The position numbers and the translations under genes were made by a program. Positions 17,493 through 24,923 of a DNA stretch of 64,000 bases are shown piece after piece (within the stretch, counting starts at the first letter, position 1; every line of letters starts with the position of its first letter). The DNA is from Sphingopyxis sp. BE259 (GTDB lineage: Bacteria > Pseudomonadota > Alphaproteobacteria > Sphingomonadales > Sphingomonadaceae): the NCBI RefSeq assembly GCF_031457495.1, contig NZ_JAVDWM010000001.1, forward strand, positions 1,352,001 through 1,416,000, in the 5' to 3' direction. A model generated the notes under the pieces. It saw nothing but the letters and a program-made list of their open reading frames with translations. It did not search any database and was not told the DNA's origin.

Positions 17493-19153
17493 GCGGCGCG
17501 ACCTGGATGCAAGTGTGGAGCGACACGATGCTCACCACCGCGCTGCTCGTCCTCGCGGTGCTGCTGGTCCGCAAACCCTTTGCGCGCCATTTCGGGCCGC
17601 GGCTGGGGTATAGCCTGTGGCTGATCCCGGCGCTGCGGCTGGTGTTGCCGCCGCTGCCCTTTGCTGAACCGGTTGTAGTGGCCGATAGCGCCGACGTCAC
17701 GCTGGTCGCGGTTGATGCGCCAATGATGGTTCCCGCGGCGCCCGCATGGTCGGTCGCCGATGCCATGCCCTATATCTTTGTCTTTTGGGCGATGGGCATG
17801 GCGGCGGTGCTAGCGATGGCTTTGCTGTCGCACCGCCGCTTCCGCACCTCGGTGCTGGCTGAGGCGGTCGAACTCGAACCGATCGGGACGATCCGGCTGG
17901 TGATGACCGATGCGGTCGACGGCCCCGTCGCCTTTGGTCTGTGGCATCGCATCGTCGCCGTGCCGCAGGATTTCTTTGCCCGCTACGCCGCCGACGAGCG
18001 CGCGCTCGCGGTCGATCACGAACTGGCGCACCATCGTCATGGCGATTTGTGGGCCAATGCCGCGGCGCTCGTGCTGTTGGCGTCGCAATGGTTCAACCCC
18101 TTTGCCTGGCGCGCGATCCGCGCTTTCCGCTTCGATCAGGAAGCAGCGTGCGACGCCCGCGTGCTGACGATGGCCGACGCAGACATGCGCGGCGAGCGTA
18201 CGGCGCGCTACGCCACCGCGATCGCCAAGGCGGCCGTAGGATCGCGCCTGTCGCTCGCGGCGCCGATGGCGGTTCACGATAATTTGCAGGAGAGGCTGAC
18301 GATGTTGATGCGGACGGATATTTCTAAACAGCGCGGGCTGGCGGGCCGGGTGCTGATCGGCGGGGCAACGCTGGCGGTCCTGGCGGCGACGGCGACGCTG
18401 GTGCCAGCGGGGATTGTGACCGCCACCGCGCAGACGATGGATATGGCCGAACCGCCCGCGCCGCTTATGCCGTCAGAGGCGCCGCCAGCGGCCGAGGCCC
18501 CCGACGCGCCCGGTGTAATGGTATTCACCGATCACAGCGAGGATGTGACCACCGACAAGGACGGCAAGTCACGCGAAGTACGCCGCATCGTCATCCGCCG
18601 CGACGGTGACGACGCGGGCAAGGCACCGACGGTCATGTTCGCGCCCGCGGACGGCAAGGACAAGCTACGCCGCATCGACGTGCGGATGCCGGGCAGCCTG
18701 TCGCGCGACGATGTGCTGGCGACGCTGAAGGAACAGGGGATCACCGGCCAGCAGGCCGATGCGATCGCCGACAAGCTGGAAGCGAAGCGTAAGGAACGCA
18801 TCCGTACCGTGCTCGCGCCGATGCCGCCGATGCCCCCCATGCCGCCCATGCCACATGGTGCCTGGTCGTCGGTGCATGGCCAGACGATGGTGCTTGGCAA
18901 GTGCGGCGACAGCAAAAAGGCGGCGCCGATCGTAAACCGCGACGAGAGCGACGGCAACAAGCGTAGTCGCGTGGTCATGTTTGCATGCAACGACAGCGCA
19001 GAGGGCAAGGCAGCACGTCTGTCGGCACTGAAAAAGGCGCGCGAGGCCTTTGCCGAGGGCGAACGTGCCCGCGGCCTGTCGGAAGACATGCGCGCCAAGG
19101 TCGCCGCCGATCTGGACAAGGCGATCGCCGACATCGAGAAATCGGGCGACTGA
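17489..19153 (+). CDS. M56 (BlaR1-like) membrane metalloprotease with a non-PBP C-terminal region
   Basis: A 554-residue integral membrane zinc protease of the M56/BlaR1 family, predicted to sense an envelope signal and trigger inactivation of the upstream repressor. N-terminal helices (TALLVLAVLLVRKP; YSLWLIPALRLVLPPLPF; PYIFVFWAMGMAAVLAMAL) surround the catalytic HELAH (about residues 177-181) and the third-ligand region FRFDQEAACDARVL. After a further helix (LIGGATLAVLAATATLVPAG) the extracytoplasmic part does not resemble the class D beta-lactamase sensor of BlaR1. Instead it has a Pro/Ala linker, an acidic domain, a repeated PMPPMPPMP run, a cysteine pair (GKCGDS and MFACND) and a charged helical tail. 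It overlaps the repressor gene by 4 nt. The inducer is unknown. Confidence 0.88.
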   Translation: MSGATWMQVWSDTMLTTALLVLAVLLVRKPFARHFGPRLGYSLWLIPALRLVLPPLPFAEPVVVADSADVTLVAVDAPMMVPAAPAWSVADAMPYIFVFWAMGMAAVLAMALLSHRRFRTSVLAEAVELEPIGTIRLVMTDAVDGPVAFGLWHRIVAVPQDFFARYAADERALAVDHELAHHRHGDLWANAAALVLLASQWFNPFAWRAIRAFRFDQEAACDARVLTMADADMRGERTARYATAIAKAAVGSRLSLAAPMAVHDNLQERLTMLMRTDISKQRGLAGRVLIGGATLAVLAATATLVPAGIVTATAQTMDMAEPPAPLMPSEAPPAAEAPDAPGVMVFTDHSEDVTTDKDGKSREVRRIVIRRDGDDAGKAPTVMFAPADGKDKLRRIDVRMPGSLSRDDVLATLKEQGITGQQADAIADKLEAKRKERIRTVLAPMPPMPPMPPMPHGAWSSVHGQTMVLGKCGDSKKAAPIVNRDESDGNKRSRVVMFACNDSAEGKAARLSALKKAREAFAEGERARGLSEDMRAKVAADLDKAIADIEKSGD

Positions 19154-19224
19154 ACAACACGAAGCCCGAACAGCGTCGGCGCCAGCCTTTGCTCCCCGGT
19201 GGGGCTGGCGGCAGGGGCGGGAAA

Positions 19225-19250
19225 GGGAGCGGGCAACCGCTCCCTTTTTC
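19225..19250 (+). terminator. Rho-independent terminator after the M56 protease gene
   Basis: An 8-bp perfect stem (GGGAGCGG / CCGCTCCC) with a stable GCAA tetraloop is followed by TTTTT, 72 nt after the stop codon. It ends the blaI/blaR1-like operon. Confidence 0.88.
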
Positions 19251-19387
19251 GTGCGGGTGGGCGCGGATACTGCCGATCGTCCCCGGCACGGGGAGGGGGA
19301 GGATCGCTTAGGCACGCAACCGGCCATTATCTGAAATGAACGCCGCCGCCCCTTTCGCTCCGCCCCCCGCAATGCCACATAAGGCCC

Positions 19388-20305
19388 ATGAGCGAAGACA
19401 AGCCCTGGCCCGACAGCATCCGCGCCGGCGATTGCGAGCAGCATGAACTGCTCGTTCGCCGCGTGCTGGCGCCCAACCCGTCGCCCTACACCTTCACCGG
19501 CACCCAGACCTGGCTTGTCGGCGCGGGCAGCGATGTTGCGGTGATCGATCCGGGGCCGACCGGCAGCGGCATGAGTATCGGCGACCCCGCCGACATCAAC
19601 GGCGCGGGGCATGTTGACGCGATCCTGCGCGCCGTCGGCGGCCAGCGCGTCGCTGCGATACTGTGCACTCACACCCACCGCGATCACAGCCCCGCCGCGG
19701 CGCCGCTGAAGGCGGCGACCGGGGCGCCGATCATCGGCTGCGCGCCGCTCGCGCTGCGCGACGACGGCCCGCGCGCCGATTCGGCGTTCGATCCCGATTA
19801 TGCGCCCGACCGCGTGCTGACAGATGGTGAGCGAATAACGGGCGACGGGTGGACGCTGGAGGCGGTCGCGACCCCAGGACATACGTCGAACCATCTGTGT
19901 TTTGGTCTGCTCGAAAGTGGCGCGCTGTTCACCGGCGATCACGTCATGGCGTGGTCGACCAGCGTCGTCAGCCCGCCCGACGGCGACATGGCTGCTTATA
20001 TGGCCAGCCTGTCGAAGCTCTATGAGCGCGACGATCGCGTCTATTATCCGGCACATGGCCCGGCGGTGACCAAGCCGCGCCAGCTCGTCCGCGGTATGCT
20101 GGGCCACCGCAAACAGCGCGAGCGACAGATTTTGCGCGAGCTGGAAAAGGGAACCCGGGTCATCCCCGCGATGGTCGCGCATATGTACAAGGGGCTAGAC
20201 CCGCGGCTGACCGGCGCCGCCGGACGCTCGGTGCTCGCGCATCTGTTCGACCTGCGGGCGCGCGGGGTGGTGCGCGAACGCGATGACGAATGGGAATTGG
20301 CCTGA
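19388..20305 (+). CDS. MBL-fold metallo-hydrolase (LACTB2-like)
   Basis: A 305-residue cytoplasmic metallo-beta-lactamase-fold hydrolase. The metal-binding motif is HTHRDHSPAA, with further ligands in TPGHTSNH and TGDHVMAW. A C-terminal winged-helix-like segment (VIPAMVAHMYKGLDPRLTGA followed by SVLAHLFDL) matches the LACTB2 group, several members of which act as RNA endonucleases. Others in the broader family are thioesterases or glyoxalase-like, so the substrate here is not settled. It starts with ATG after an AAGG ribosome-binding site and is followed 1 nt later by an exported protein of unknown function, forming a small operon with the DUF4230 gene. Confidence 0.88.
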   Translation: MSEDKPWPDSIRAGDCEQHELLVRRVLAPNPSPYTFTGTQTWLVGAGSDVAVIDPGPTGSGMSIGDPADINGAGHVDAILRAVGGQRVAAILCTHTHRDHSPAAAPLKAATGAPIIGCAPLALRDDGPRADSAFDPDYAPDRVLTDGERITGDGWTLEAVATPGHTSNHLCFGLLESGALFTGDHVMAWSTSVVSPPDGDMAAYMASLSKLYERDDRVYYPAHGPAVTKPRQLVRGMLGHRKQRERQILRELEKGTRVIPAMVAHMYKGLDPRLTGAAGRSVLAHLFDLRARGVVRERDDEWELA

Positions 20306-20306
20306 C

Positions 20307-21107
20307 ATGCTTTTGACGATGTTGCTTGCCGCGGCGCAGCCCGCGGCCGATGCCGTGCCCGCCGCCAACCCTGTCATGGTCGACCTGATCGCGCACGAGG
20401 GCGGCGGCCATTGTCTGCCCGACGGGCAGATATGTTTTGCGCTGCCGGGTGAGGCGGACAGCGGCGCGTTGCCGGCCAATCTGGTCGTCTCGTTTCCGGG
20501 ATCGGGTGACACCGAAAATACGGCGCTGCCGCTGCCTGCTTTCGCGGGTGAGCCGCAGGCGCTGCACCTGTGGCCTCACGCCGTGTGGGTGCGCCGCGGC
20601 GATGAAGCGGACGGGAAGTCCGGACTGGAGATGCTGGTCGGAGTGATCGGCGAACAACGCGCCATGTATTCGGGCGGCGGCGGGTCCGGTAGTCGGCTTC
20701 ACCTGCTGCGCTTTGGCATGGCGCCCCACGCGATCGCGCTGGGCAGCGAAGTGCTCGATGTCGAATGGGACAGCTCGCTGATGATCCGCGCCTGCTTTTC
20801 GGAACAGGACATGAAGGATCGGCTCGACGCCTGCCACGACGAATATAAGTATAAGGCGGTGCTGCAACCTGCCCCGGCCGACGGCGGCGAGTTGCCCGCG
20901 CTGACCTATCGCAGCTTTGCCACTGCCTATCCGCAGACGTCGCGGCGGAGCGAAGACAATAGCGGCCAAAAGCTCAAATCCGGCGATCTCGCCGACTGGA
21001 AAGACCCCGATTGCAGCTACCAACGGCTGCTGCGTTACAACCCTGCCACGGCGCGATACGAAATGGATCGCCCCGCACCCGATTGTTCGAGCTATACAAC
21101 CCCATGA
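20307..21107 (+). CDS. Exported protein of unknown function
   Basis: I do not recognise this 266-residue protein. The chosen start (MLLTMLLAAAQPAADAVPAA) gives a signal peptide; a longer frame from 20283 overlaps the upstream gene and lacks a hydrophobic start. The mature part contains a HCLPDGQICFALPG segment with two cysteines, a histidine/glycine-rich IAHEGGGHC, and later cysteines (IRACF, DACHDEY, PDCSSY), suggesting a disulfide-bonded periplasmic protein. The start is 1 nt after the MBL-fold hydrolase stop, and the stop overlaps the DUF4230 start (ATGA). Co-expression of these three genes is likely. Confidence 0.72.
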   Translation: MLLTMLLAAAQPAADAVPAANPVMVDLIAHEGGGHCLPDGQICFALPGEADSGALPANLVVSFPGSGDTENTALPLPAFAGEPQALHLWPHAVWVRRGDEADGKSGLEMLVGVIGEQRAMYSGGGGSGSRLHLLRFGMAPHAIALGSEVLDVEWDSSLMIRACFSEQDMKDRLDACHDEYKYKAVLQPAPADGGELPALTYRSFATAYPQTSRRSEDNSGQKLKSGDLADWKDPDCSYQRLLRYNPATARYEMDRPAPDCSSYTTP

Positions 21108-21751
21108 CCATGAATTCGTCCTCTCCCGCCCCGCGCCTTTTGCCGCGCCTCATCCTTCTCGCCGCCGCTGCGCTGCTGGCGCTCGCCGTCTGGTGGGCGG
21201 TGTCGGCGTGGCGCGACTGGCAAACGGGCACCGACCCTGAAACGGTCGTTGCGGCCAGCCTGCAGGGATTGCAGGAACAGAATGTCCTGGTGCCGTTCAC
21301 TGCGCGCTATGTCGCCGTCGTCACCTCGACCCAGAACCGGTTGGGACTGAGCGCCAAAAAGACGCTGATCATGCCCGGTACGGTGCGTTACGAGGTCGAT
21401 CTGGGCAAATTGAAACCGTCGGATCTCGATTGGGATGCGGCGACCAATATGCTCACGGTCACCCTGCCGCCGCTGCGCCTCGCCGGGCCTGAAATCGACC
21501 TCAACGCGATCAGCGAGTTTCGCGACGGCACGATCCTGCTGACGCTGACCGACGCCGAGGCCGCGCTCGACGCCGCGAACCGCAAGGCGGCGCAGGCCGA
21601 ACTGATCAAGCAGGCCAAGGGACCAACCCCGATGCGGCTGGCACAGGGCGCCGCGCGCGCGGCGATCGAACAGAGTTTCGCGATGCCGCTAAAGGCCGCG
21701 GGGATCGATGCCAAGGTCACCGCGCGCTTTGCCAATACCCCTGCCGGGTAG
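21104..21751 (+). CDS. DUF4230 domain membrane-anchored protein
   Basis: A 215-residue protein with one N-terminal membrane helix (LPRLILLAAAALLALAVWWA) and a periplasmic domain. The domain shows the DUF4230 pattern: a QNVLVPFTARYVAVVTS strand, the aromatic MPGTVRYEVDLGKL and a C-terminal helix with AIEQSFAMPLKAAG. The family is widespread in Gram-negative and Gram-positive bacteria, without a known function. The ATG at 21104 overlaps the preceding stop codon; a second ATG at 21110 (MNSSSP) is an alternative. It is the last gene of the MBL / exported protein / DUF4230 set. Confidence 0.85.
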   Translation: MTMNSSSPAPRLLPRLILLAAAALLALAVWWAVSAWRDWQTGTDPETVVAASLQGLQEQNVLVPFTARYVAVVTSTQNRLGLSAKKTLIMPGTVRYEVDLGKLKPSDLDWDAATNMLTVTLPPLRLAGPEIDLNAISEFRDGTILLTLTDAEAALDAANRKAAQAELIKQAKGPTPMRLAQGAARAAIEQSFAMPLKAAGIDAKVTARFANTPAG

Positions 21752-21816
21752 GCGGCTTTCGCAAGCCCCGTCCGTCCATTAAGCTCGTCGCGATTCCAGC
21801 CGATGGGGGATATGGC

Positions 21817-22530
21817 ATGGCGACGACAGCAGCGGGCGCGGCGCGCGCCGAACTCTTCTGGCAGCGCATGGCGCTCGGCCTGGCGGCGTTCATCGTCCTT
21901 GGCTTCCTGCAATTTGCGCTACGCGGTTTTGTCGATCCGGTCGCCGCGCCCTTCTGGGTCCATCTGCATGGCGGACTGATGCTCGCCTGGCTTGGGCTGC
22001 TGGTCGTTCAGCCGATGCTGGTGTCGCGGCAGAATATGGTGCTGCACCGACGACTCGGCTGGACCGGCGCGACGCTCGCCATATTCATCACCGGGCTGGG
22101 GATGTTCACCGGGATCGCGTCGCTGGTGCTCGGGCGTTTTCCGCCCTTTTTCTCGCCGCCGTATTTTCTGGCGCTGACTTTTACCGAATCGCTGGTGTTC
22201 GGATTGATGGTGTGGATGGCGGTGCGACGGCGCCACCGGACCGATTGGCATCGGCGGCTGATGATCGGGGCGACGATCGTCATCCTTGAGCCCGCGCTCG
22301 GCCGGATTTTGCCGATGCCGCTGATGATCGGCTGGTCCGACATCCCGATCGGCCTGATCCAGCTGGGCGTCGTCGGCATTATCGCGTTCCATGATCGCCG
22401 GACGCTGGGCAGCGTTCATCCGGCGACAAAGGCAATCGCGGCGGTTGTCGTCGCGGTGCGCCTCACCATTTATCTGGCAGCATTGACGCCCCCCGTCATC
22501 GCGCTCGCGGACCGGCTGACCGGCGGTTGA
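21817..22530 (+). CDS. Multi-pass membrane protein (DUF2306-like pattern)
   Basis: A 237-residue integral membrane protein with about six or seven hydrophobic segments (GLAAFIVLGFLQFALRGFV; GLMLAWLGLLVVQPMLV; ATLAIFITGLGMFTGIASLV; YFLALTFTESLVFGLMVWMA; and others). Histidines next to helices (HLHGG, HRRLGWTG, WHRRLM) give the spacing of haem- or quinone-type membrane proteins and of the DUF2306 group. The HRRLGWTG motif is shared with many proteobacterial paralogues. No function can be assigned. It stands alone, 65 nt after DUF4230 and 70 nt before nadA, all on the plus strand. Confidence 0.75.
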   Translation: MATTAAGAARAELFWQRMALGLAAFIVLGFLQFALRGFVDPVAAPFWVHLHGGLMLAWLGLLVVQPMLVSRQNMVLHRRLGWTGATLAIFITGLGMFTGIASLVLGRFPPFFSPPYFLALTFTESLVFGLMVWMAVRRRHRTDWHRRLMIGATIVILEPALGRILPMPLMIGWSDIPIGLIQLGVVGIIAFHDRRTLGSVHPATKAIAAVVVAVRLTIYLAALTPPVIALADRLTGG

Positions 22531-22600
22531 CACCGCGTTGCCCTGTCTGGGGTCGCGGTGTAGGGGGGAGCCCAAGGCAAAAGCCAGATAAGGAAAAGCG

Positions 22601-23590
22601 ATGACTGCTCCCATCCGCGAAAATCTCTCGGGTCTCGACCTGCGCGCCGAAATCGAACGCCTCCGCAAGGATCGCAACGCGGTGATTCTGGCGCATTATT
22701 ACCAGAAGCCGGAGATTCAGGATCTGGCCGATTTCGTCGGCGATTCGCTTGAGCTGTCGCGCAAGGCCGCCGACACCGACGCCGATGTCATCGCGTTCTG
22801 CGGCGTGAAGTTCATGGCCGAAACCGCCAAGATCCTGAGCCCCGAAAAGATCGTCATCCTGCCCGACATGGACGCCGGCTGTTCGCTGGAGGACAGCTGC
22901 CCTCCCGAACAGTTCAAACGTTTCCGTGAAAAGCACCCCGACCATATCGCGCTGACCTACATCAACTGTTCGGCGGCGGTGAAAGCGCTCAGCGACATCA
23001 TCGTCACCTCGTCGAGCGCGGAGACGATCATCAGCCAGATCCCCGAAAACCAGCCGATCATTTTTGGCCCCGACCGCCATCTGGGCGGCTATCTCAACCG
23101 CAAGTTCGGGCGCGAGATGCTGCTGTGGCCGGGCGTGTGCATCGTCCACGAGGCGTTCAGCGAAACCGAGCTGATCAAGCTGAAGGCGCAGCATCCCGGC
23201 GCGCCGGTTGCCGCACACCCCGAATGCCCGCCGCACATCGTCGACCATGCCGACTATGTCGGGTCGACCAGCGGCATCCTGCAATTCGCCAAGAGCTTTC
23301 CCGGCGACACGCTGATCGTCGCGACCGAACCGCACATCATCCACCAGATGGAACTCGCGATCCCGGAAAAGACCTTCATCGGCGCGCCGGGCGCCGACGG
23401 CAACTGCAACTGCAACATCTGCCCGTACATGGCGCTGAACACGATGGAAAAACTCTATCTCGCGCTGCGCGACCTGAAACCGCAGATCGAGATGGAGGAA
23501 GGCCTGCGGCTGGCGGCACGCAAGAGCCTCGACCGGATGCTCGAGATGGCATCGGGGACGATCGGCCAGGGTGATCTGGGACGGGCTTAA
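22601..23590 (+). CDS. nadA: Quinolinate synthase A
   Basis: A 329-residue 4Fe-4S enzyme that condenses iminoaspartate with dihydroxyacetone phosphate to quinolinate in de novo NAD synthesis. The family signatures are plain: AVILAHYYQKPEIQDLADFV at the N-terminus, the cysteine in VIAFCGVKFMAETAKIL, PDMDAGCSLEDSCP, the conserved HPECPPHI and the cluster ligands in CNCNICPYMALNTMEKL. The AAHPECPP and VGSTSGIL segments form the substrate pocket. The ATG at 22601 has AAGGAAAAG upstream. No nadB or nadC is in the window, so the rest of the pathway lies elsewhere. Confidence 0.97.
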   Translation: MTAPIRENLSGLDLRAEIERLRKDRNAVILAHYYQKPEIQDLADFVGDSLELSRKAADTDADVIAFCGVKFMAETAKILSPEKIVILPDMDAGCSLEDSCPPEQFKRFREKHPDHIALTYINCSAAVKALSDIIVTSSSAETIISQIPENQPIIFGPDRHLGGYLNRKFGREMLLWPGVCIVHEAFSETELIKLKAQHPGAPVAAHPECPPHIVDHADYVGSTSGILQFAKSFPGDTLIVATEPHIIHQMELAIPEKTFIGAPGADGNCNCNICPYMALNTMEKLYLALRDLKPQIEMEEGLRLAARKSLDRMLEMASGTIGQGDLGRA

Positions 23591-23673
23591 ACCCTGACGC
23601 GAGTCGGATTTCCGAATCGCCGTTGCGAGTCGGCGGGACGCCTATCGTGGGAAAAGCGGCAAATCCGAATCCG

Positions 23674-23708
23674 AAAATGCTGCACCCTTGTTACAAAAAT
23701 GCTGCACC
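23674..23708 (+). repeat. Two 13-bp direct repeats 22 bp apart
   Basis: AAAATGCTGCACC occurs at 23674-23686 and again at 23696-23708, start to start 22 bp, about two helical turns. Equal phasing on one face of the helix is typical of sites for a dimeric or cooperative DNA-binding protein. The protein is unknown. A DnaA-box word (TTATCCACA, 23735-23743) lies just downstream. Confidence 0.55.
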
Positions 23709-23924
23709 GAATCCGCTTGTTGCTAATGCCGGACTTATCCACAGCAGCCGACGTTCGGACAGGGCATTTGGGCGTTTTTCGGTTGGCGCCCGGCGGGCTT
23801 CATGTCAGCTTCAAATCATCGGACGACAGAGACGAAAGACCGCCGGGACATCAAGGGTAGTTGCAAGACTAGCCAGAAGAGAACGGATAGGACTTACGAG
23901 GAAATCGACCGATAGCCTGGTCAC

Positions 23925-23948
23925 GGAACGTAGCGATTCCCACGAGTT
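23925..23948 (+). promoter_or_regulatory. Candidate EcfG-type (general stress) promoter
   Basis: GGAAC at 23925-23929 and GTT at 23946-23948 are separated by exactly 16 nt, the alphaproteobacterial EcfG layout GGAAC-N16/17-cGTT, although the base before GTT is A and not C. It points into a gene-free stretch, so a product would be a non-coding RNA or a long leader for the stress-type GlsB gene about 590 nt downstream. A single motif match can arise by chance. Confidence 0.3.
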
Positions 23949-24049
23949 GATGCGAACCAGATCGGGTACAGGAAATGCAGTCCATCGCTTGGACAGCGAC
24001 TGCTTCGGCAGACGCAGAAAAAGATGATGAAGGGCTTTCCAGGTGCGGC

Positions 24050-24069
24050 CGGCCCCCGAAAGGGGGCCG
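24050..24069 (+). other. GAAA-tetraloop hairpin
   Basis: A perfect 8-bp stem (CGGCCCCC / GGGGGCCG) closed by a GAAA tetraloop lies in the gene-poor stretch. GNRA loops on a pure GC stem are frequent in structured RNAs. No U-run follows, so it is not a canonical terminator. It may be the 3' hairpin of a small RNA starting near the promoter-like motif at 23925; that is inference. Confidence 0.4.
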
Positions 24070-24295
24070 ACCAAACCGTCGCCGGATTGTTCCGGCATGC
24101 GCCGCAACGCATCGTTTTGCGGGCTGCTGATCGCAAGAGAAGCGGACCGGGATGACGTGAGGCGGAGTATGTGGAGCAGGACCGGATAGTGGGGGTTGGC
24201 AGCGATGTCGGCCCCCATTTCGTTTGGGCGCAGCGCGCCGCGCCGCCGGGCGATCCCGCTCTTTCGCCGTCAGCCCCAGAGTTTATTTTGGCCGC

Positions 24296-24311
24296 TGTGA
24301 CGATCGTCACA
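24296..24311. promoter_or_regulatory. Perfect CRP/FNR-family palindrome
   Basis: TGTGACGATCGTCACA is a complete 16-bp palindrome that fits the CRP half-sites TGTGA-N6-TCACA exactly. It lies 225 nt upstream of the first GlsB-like gene, in gene-free DNA, and is the best regulator site in the window by match quality. A CRP-like cAMP receptor or other CRP/FNR family member probably binds here. The distance to the gene implies a long leader or an intervening promoter. Confidence 0.65.
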
Positions 24312-24535
24312 TCGCGGTCAAACGGGACTGCTTAATCGGGTGTCGCGACCCGGAGCAGTTCTTGATCTGGAACTGATCCCACTTTCCCGGCCGTGTCCTG
24401 CGGGGCCGGCCGGGAACCTTTCGCTTCCCTTCCGCATTGTCGTTGCATCGTTGAAACGATGTCCGGGCGCGACCGGACGTTCAAAAATGCTTCGCTGGGT
24501 TCGGCGTCTGCCCGGCGGTTCAGGAAGGGAAAAAC

Positions 24536-24799
24536 ATGGGATTGATTATCACTTTGATCGTTGGCGGCATCATCGGCTGGCTGGCGAGCATCGTCATGCG
24601 CACTGACGCGCAGCAGGGCATCATTCTGAATGTCGTCGTCGGTATCGTCGGGGCGTTCCTCGGCAATTTCCTCGGCAGCTTTTTCGGCATGGGTGCCAGC
24701 CTCGACACCTTCAGCCCGATCGGCCTGTTGTGGGCGTTCATCGGCGCGGTGGTGCTGCTCGGCATCATCAACCTCGTTCGCCGCGGCAGCGTTCGTTAA
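24536..24799 (+). CDS. GlsB/YeaQ/YmgE family stress-response membrane protein (copy 1)
   Basis: An 87-residue protein made almost entirely of three glycine-rich membrane helices. The diagnostic GGIIGWLASIVMRTDAQQGI block, the following NVVVGIVGAFLGNFLG helix and the C-terminal AFIGAVVLLGIINLVRRG helix are those of the GlsB/YeaQ/YmgE (transglycosylase-associated) family. Members are small inner-membrane proteins induced by general stress; the molecular role is unknown. The start is preceded by GGAAGGG. A near-identical paralogue follows 124 nt downstream. The CRP-type palindrome and the gene-poor leader upstream are probably its control region. Confidence 0.93.
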   Translation: MGLIITLIVGGIIGWLASIVMRTDAQQGIILNVVVGIVGAFLGNFLGSFFGMGASLDTFSPIGLLWAFIGAVVLLGIINLVRRGSVR

Positions 24800-24807
24800 A
24801 ACACGGC

Positions 24808-24838
24808 ATGGCGGCGGCGCGAATGACGCCGCCGCCAT
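24808..24838 (+). other. Strong hairpin between the two GlsB-like genes
   Basis: A perfect 12-bp stem (ATGGCGGCGGCG / CGCCGCCGCCAT) with a 7-nt loop begins 8 nt after the first gene. No T-run follows, so it may slow decay or reduce read-through and not fully terminate. It would allow differential expression of the two paralogues. Confidence 0.55.
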
Positions 24839-24923
24839 TCTGCTAGGCGATTTCAAATAATCGGGTTATCAACAGGATGCCTGCAATGGCGGGCGACACC
24901 AATGATCGTAGGGGGTCAATATC

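Larger units (their letters stand above)
23591..24535. other. Gene-poor stretch of 945 nt with candidate regulatory elements
   Basis: No convincing protein gene is visible between nadA and the first GlsB-like gene. Short frames exist on both strands but none has a ribosome-binding site, a family motif or the strong third-position GC bias of the neighbours. The stretch is visibly less GC-rich. It holds a 13-bp direct repeat (AAAATGCTGCACC) at 23674 and 23696, an exact DnaA-box word TTATCCACA at 23735, and a GGAAC-N16-GTT promoter-like pair at 23925-23948. A GAAA-loop hairpin lies at 24050-24069 and a perfect CRP-type palindrome at 24296-24311. A structured RNA or a control region is plausible. 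Confidence 0.55.

Noticed and set aside
23735..23743. Chromosomal replication origin
   Set aside because: Only one DnaA-box word is present, with no cluster of boxes, no AT-rich unwinding element and no dnaA, hemE or parA/parB genes nearby.
23925..24070. tmRNA, 6S RNA or RNase P RNA in the gene-poor stretch
   Set aside because: I could not find a tag-coding frame, a bubble-type long hairpin or RNase P conserved elements. A covariance search would be needed to name an RNA, so only an unassigned candidate is reported.
24024..24155. A 43-codon frame starting ATGATGAAGGGC through the GAAA hairpin
   Set aside because: No ribosome-binding site, no homology pattern and a hairpin inside the frame; a chance reading is more likely.
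23623..24310. Three overlapping short frames (134, 135 and 129 codons) in the gene-poor stretch
   Set aside because: They overlap each other on opposite strands or in other frames; none has a start signal, a protein motif or codon bias like the neighbours. Treated as non-coding.
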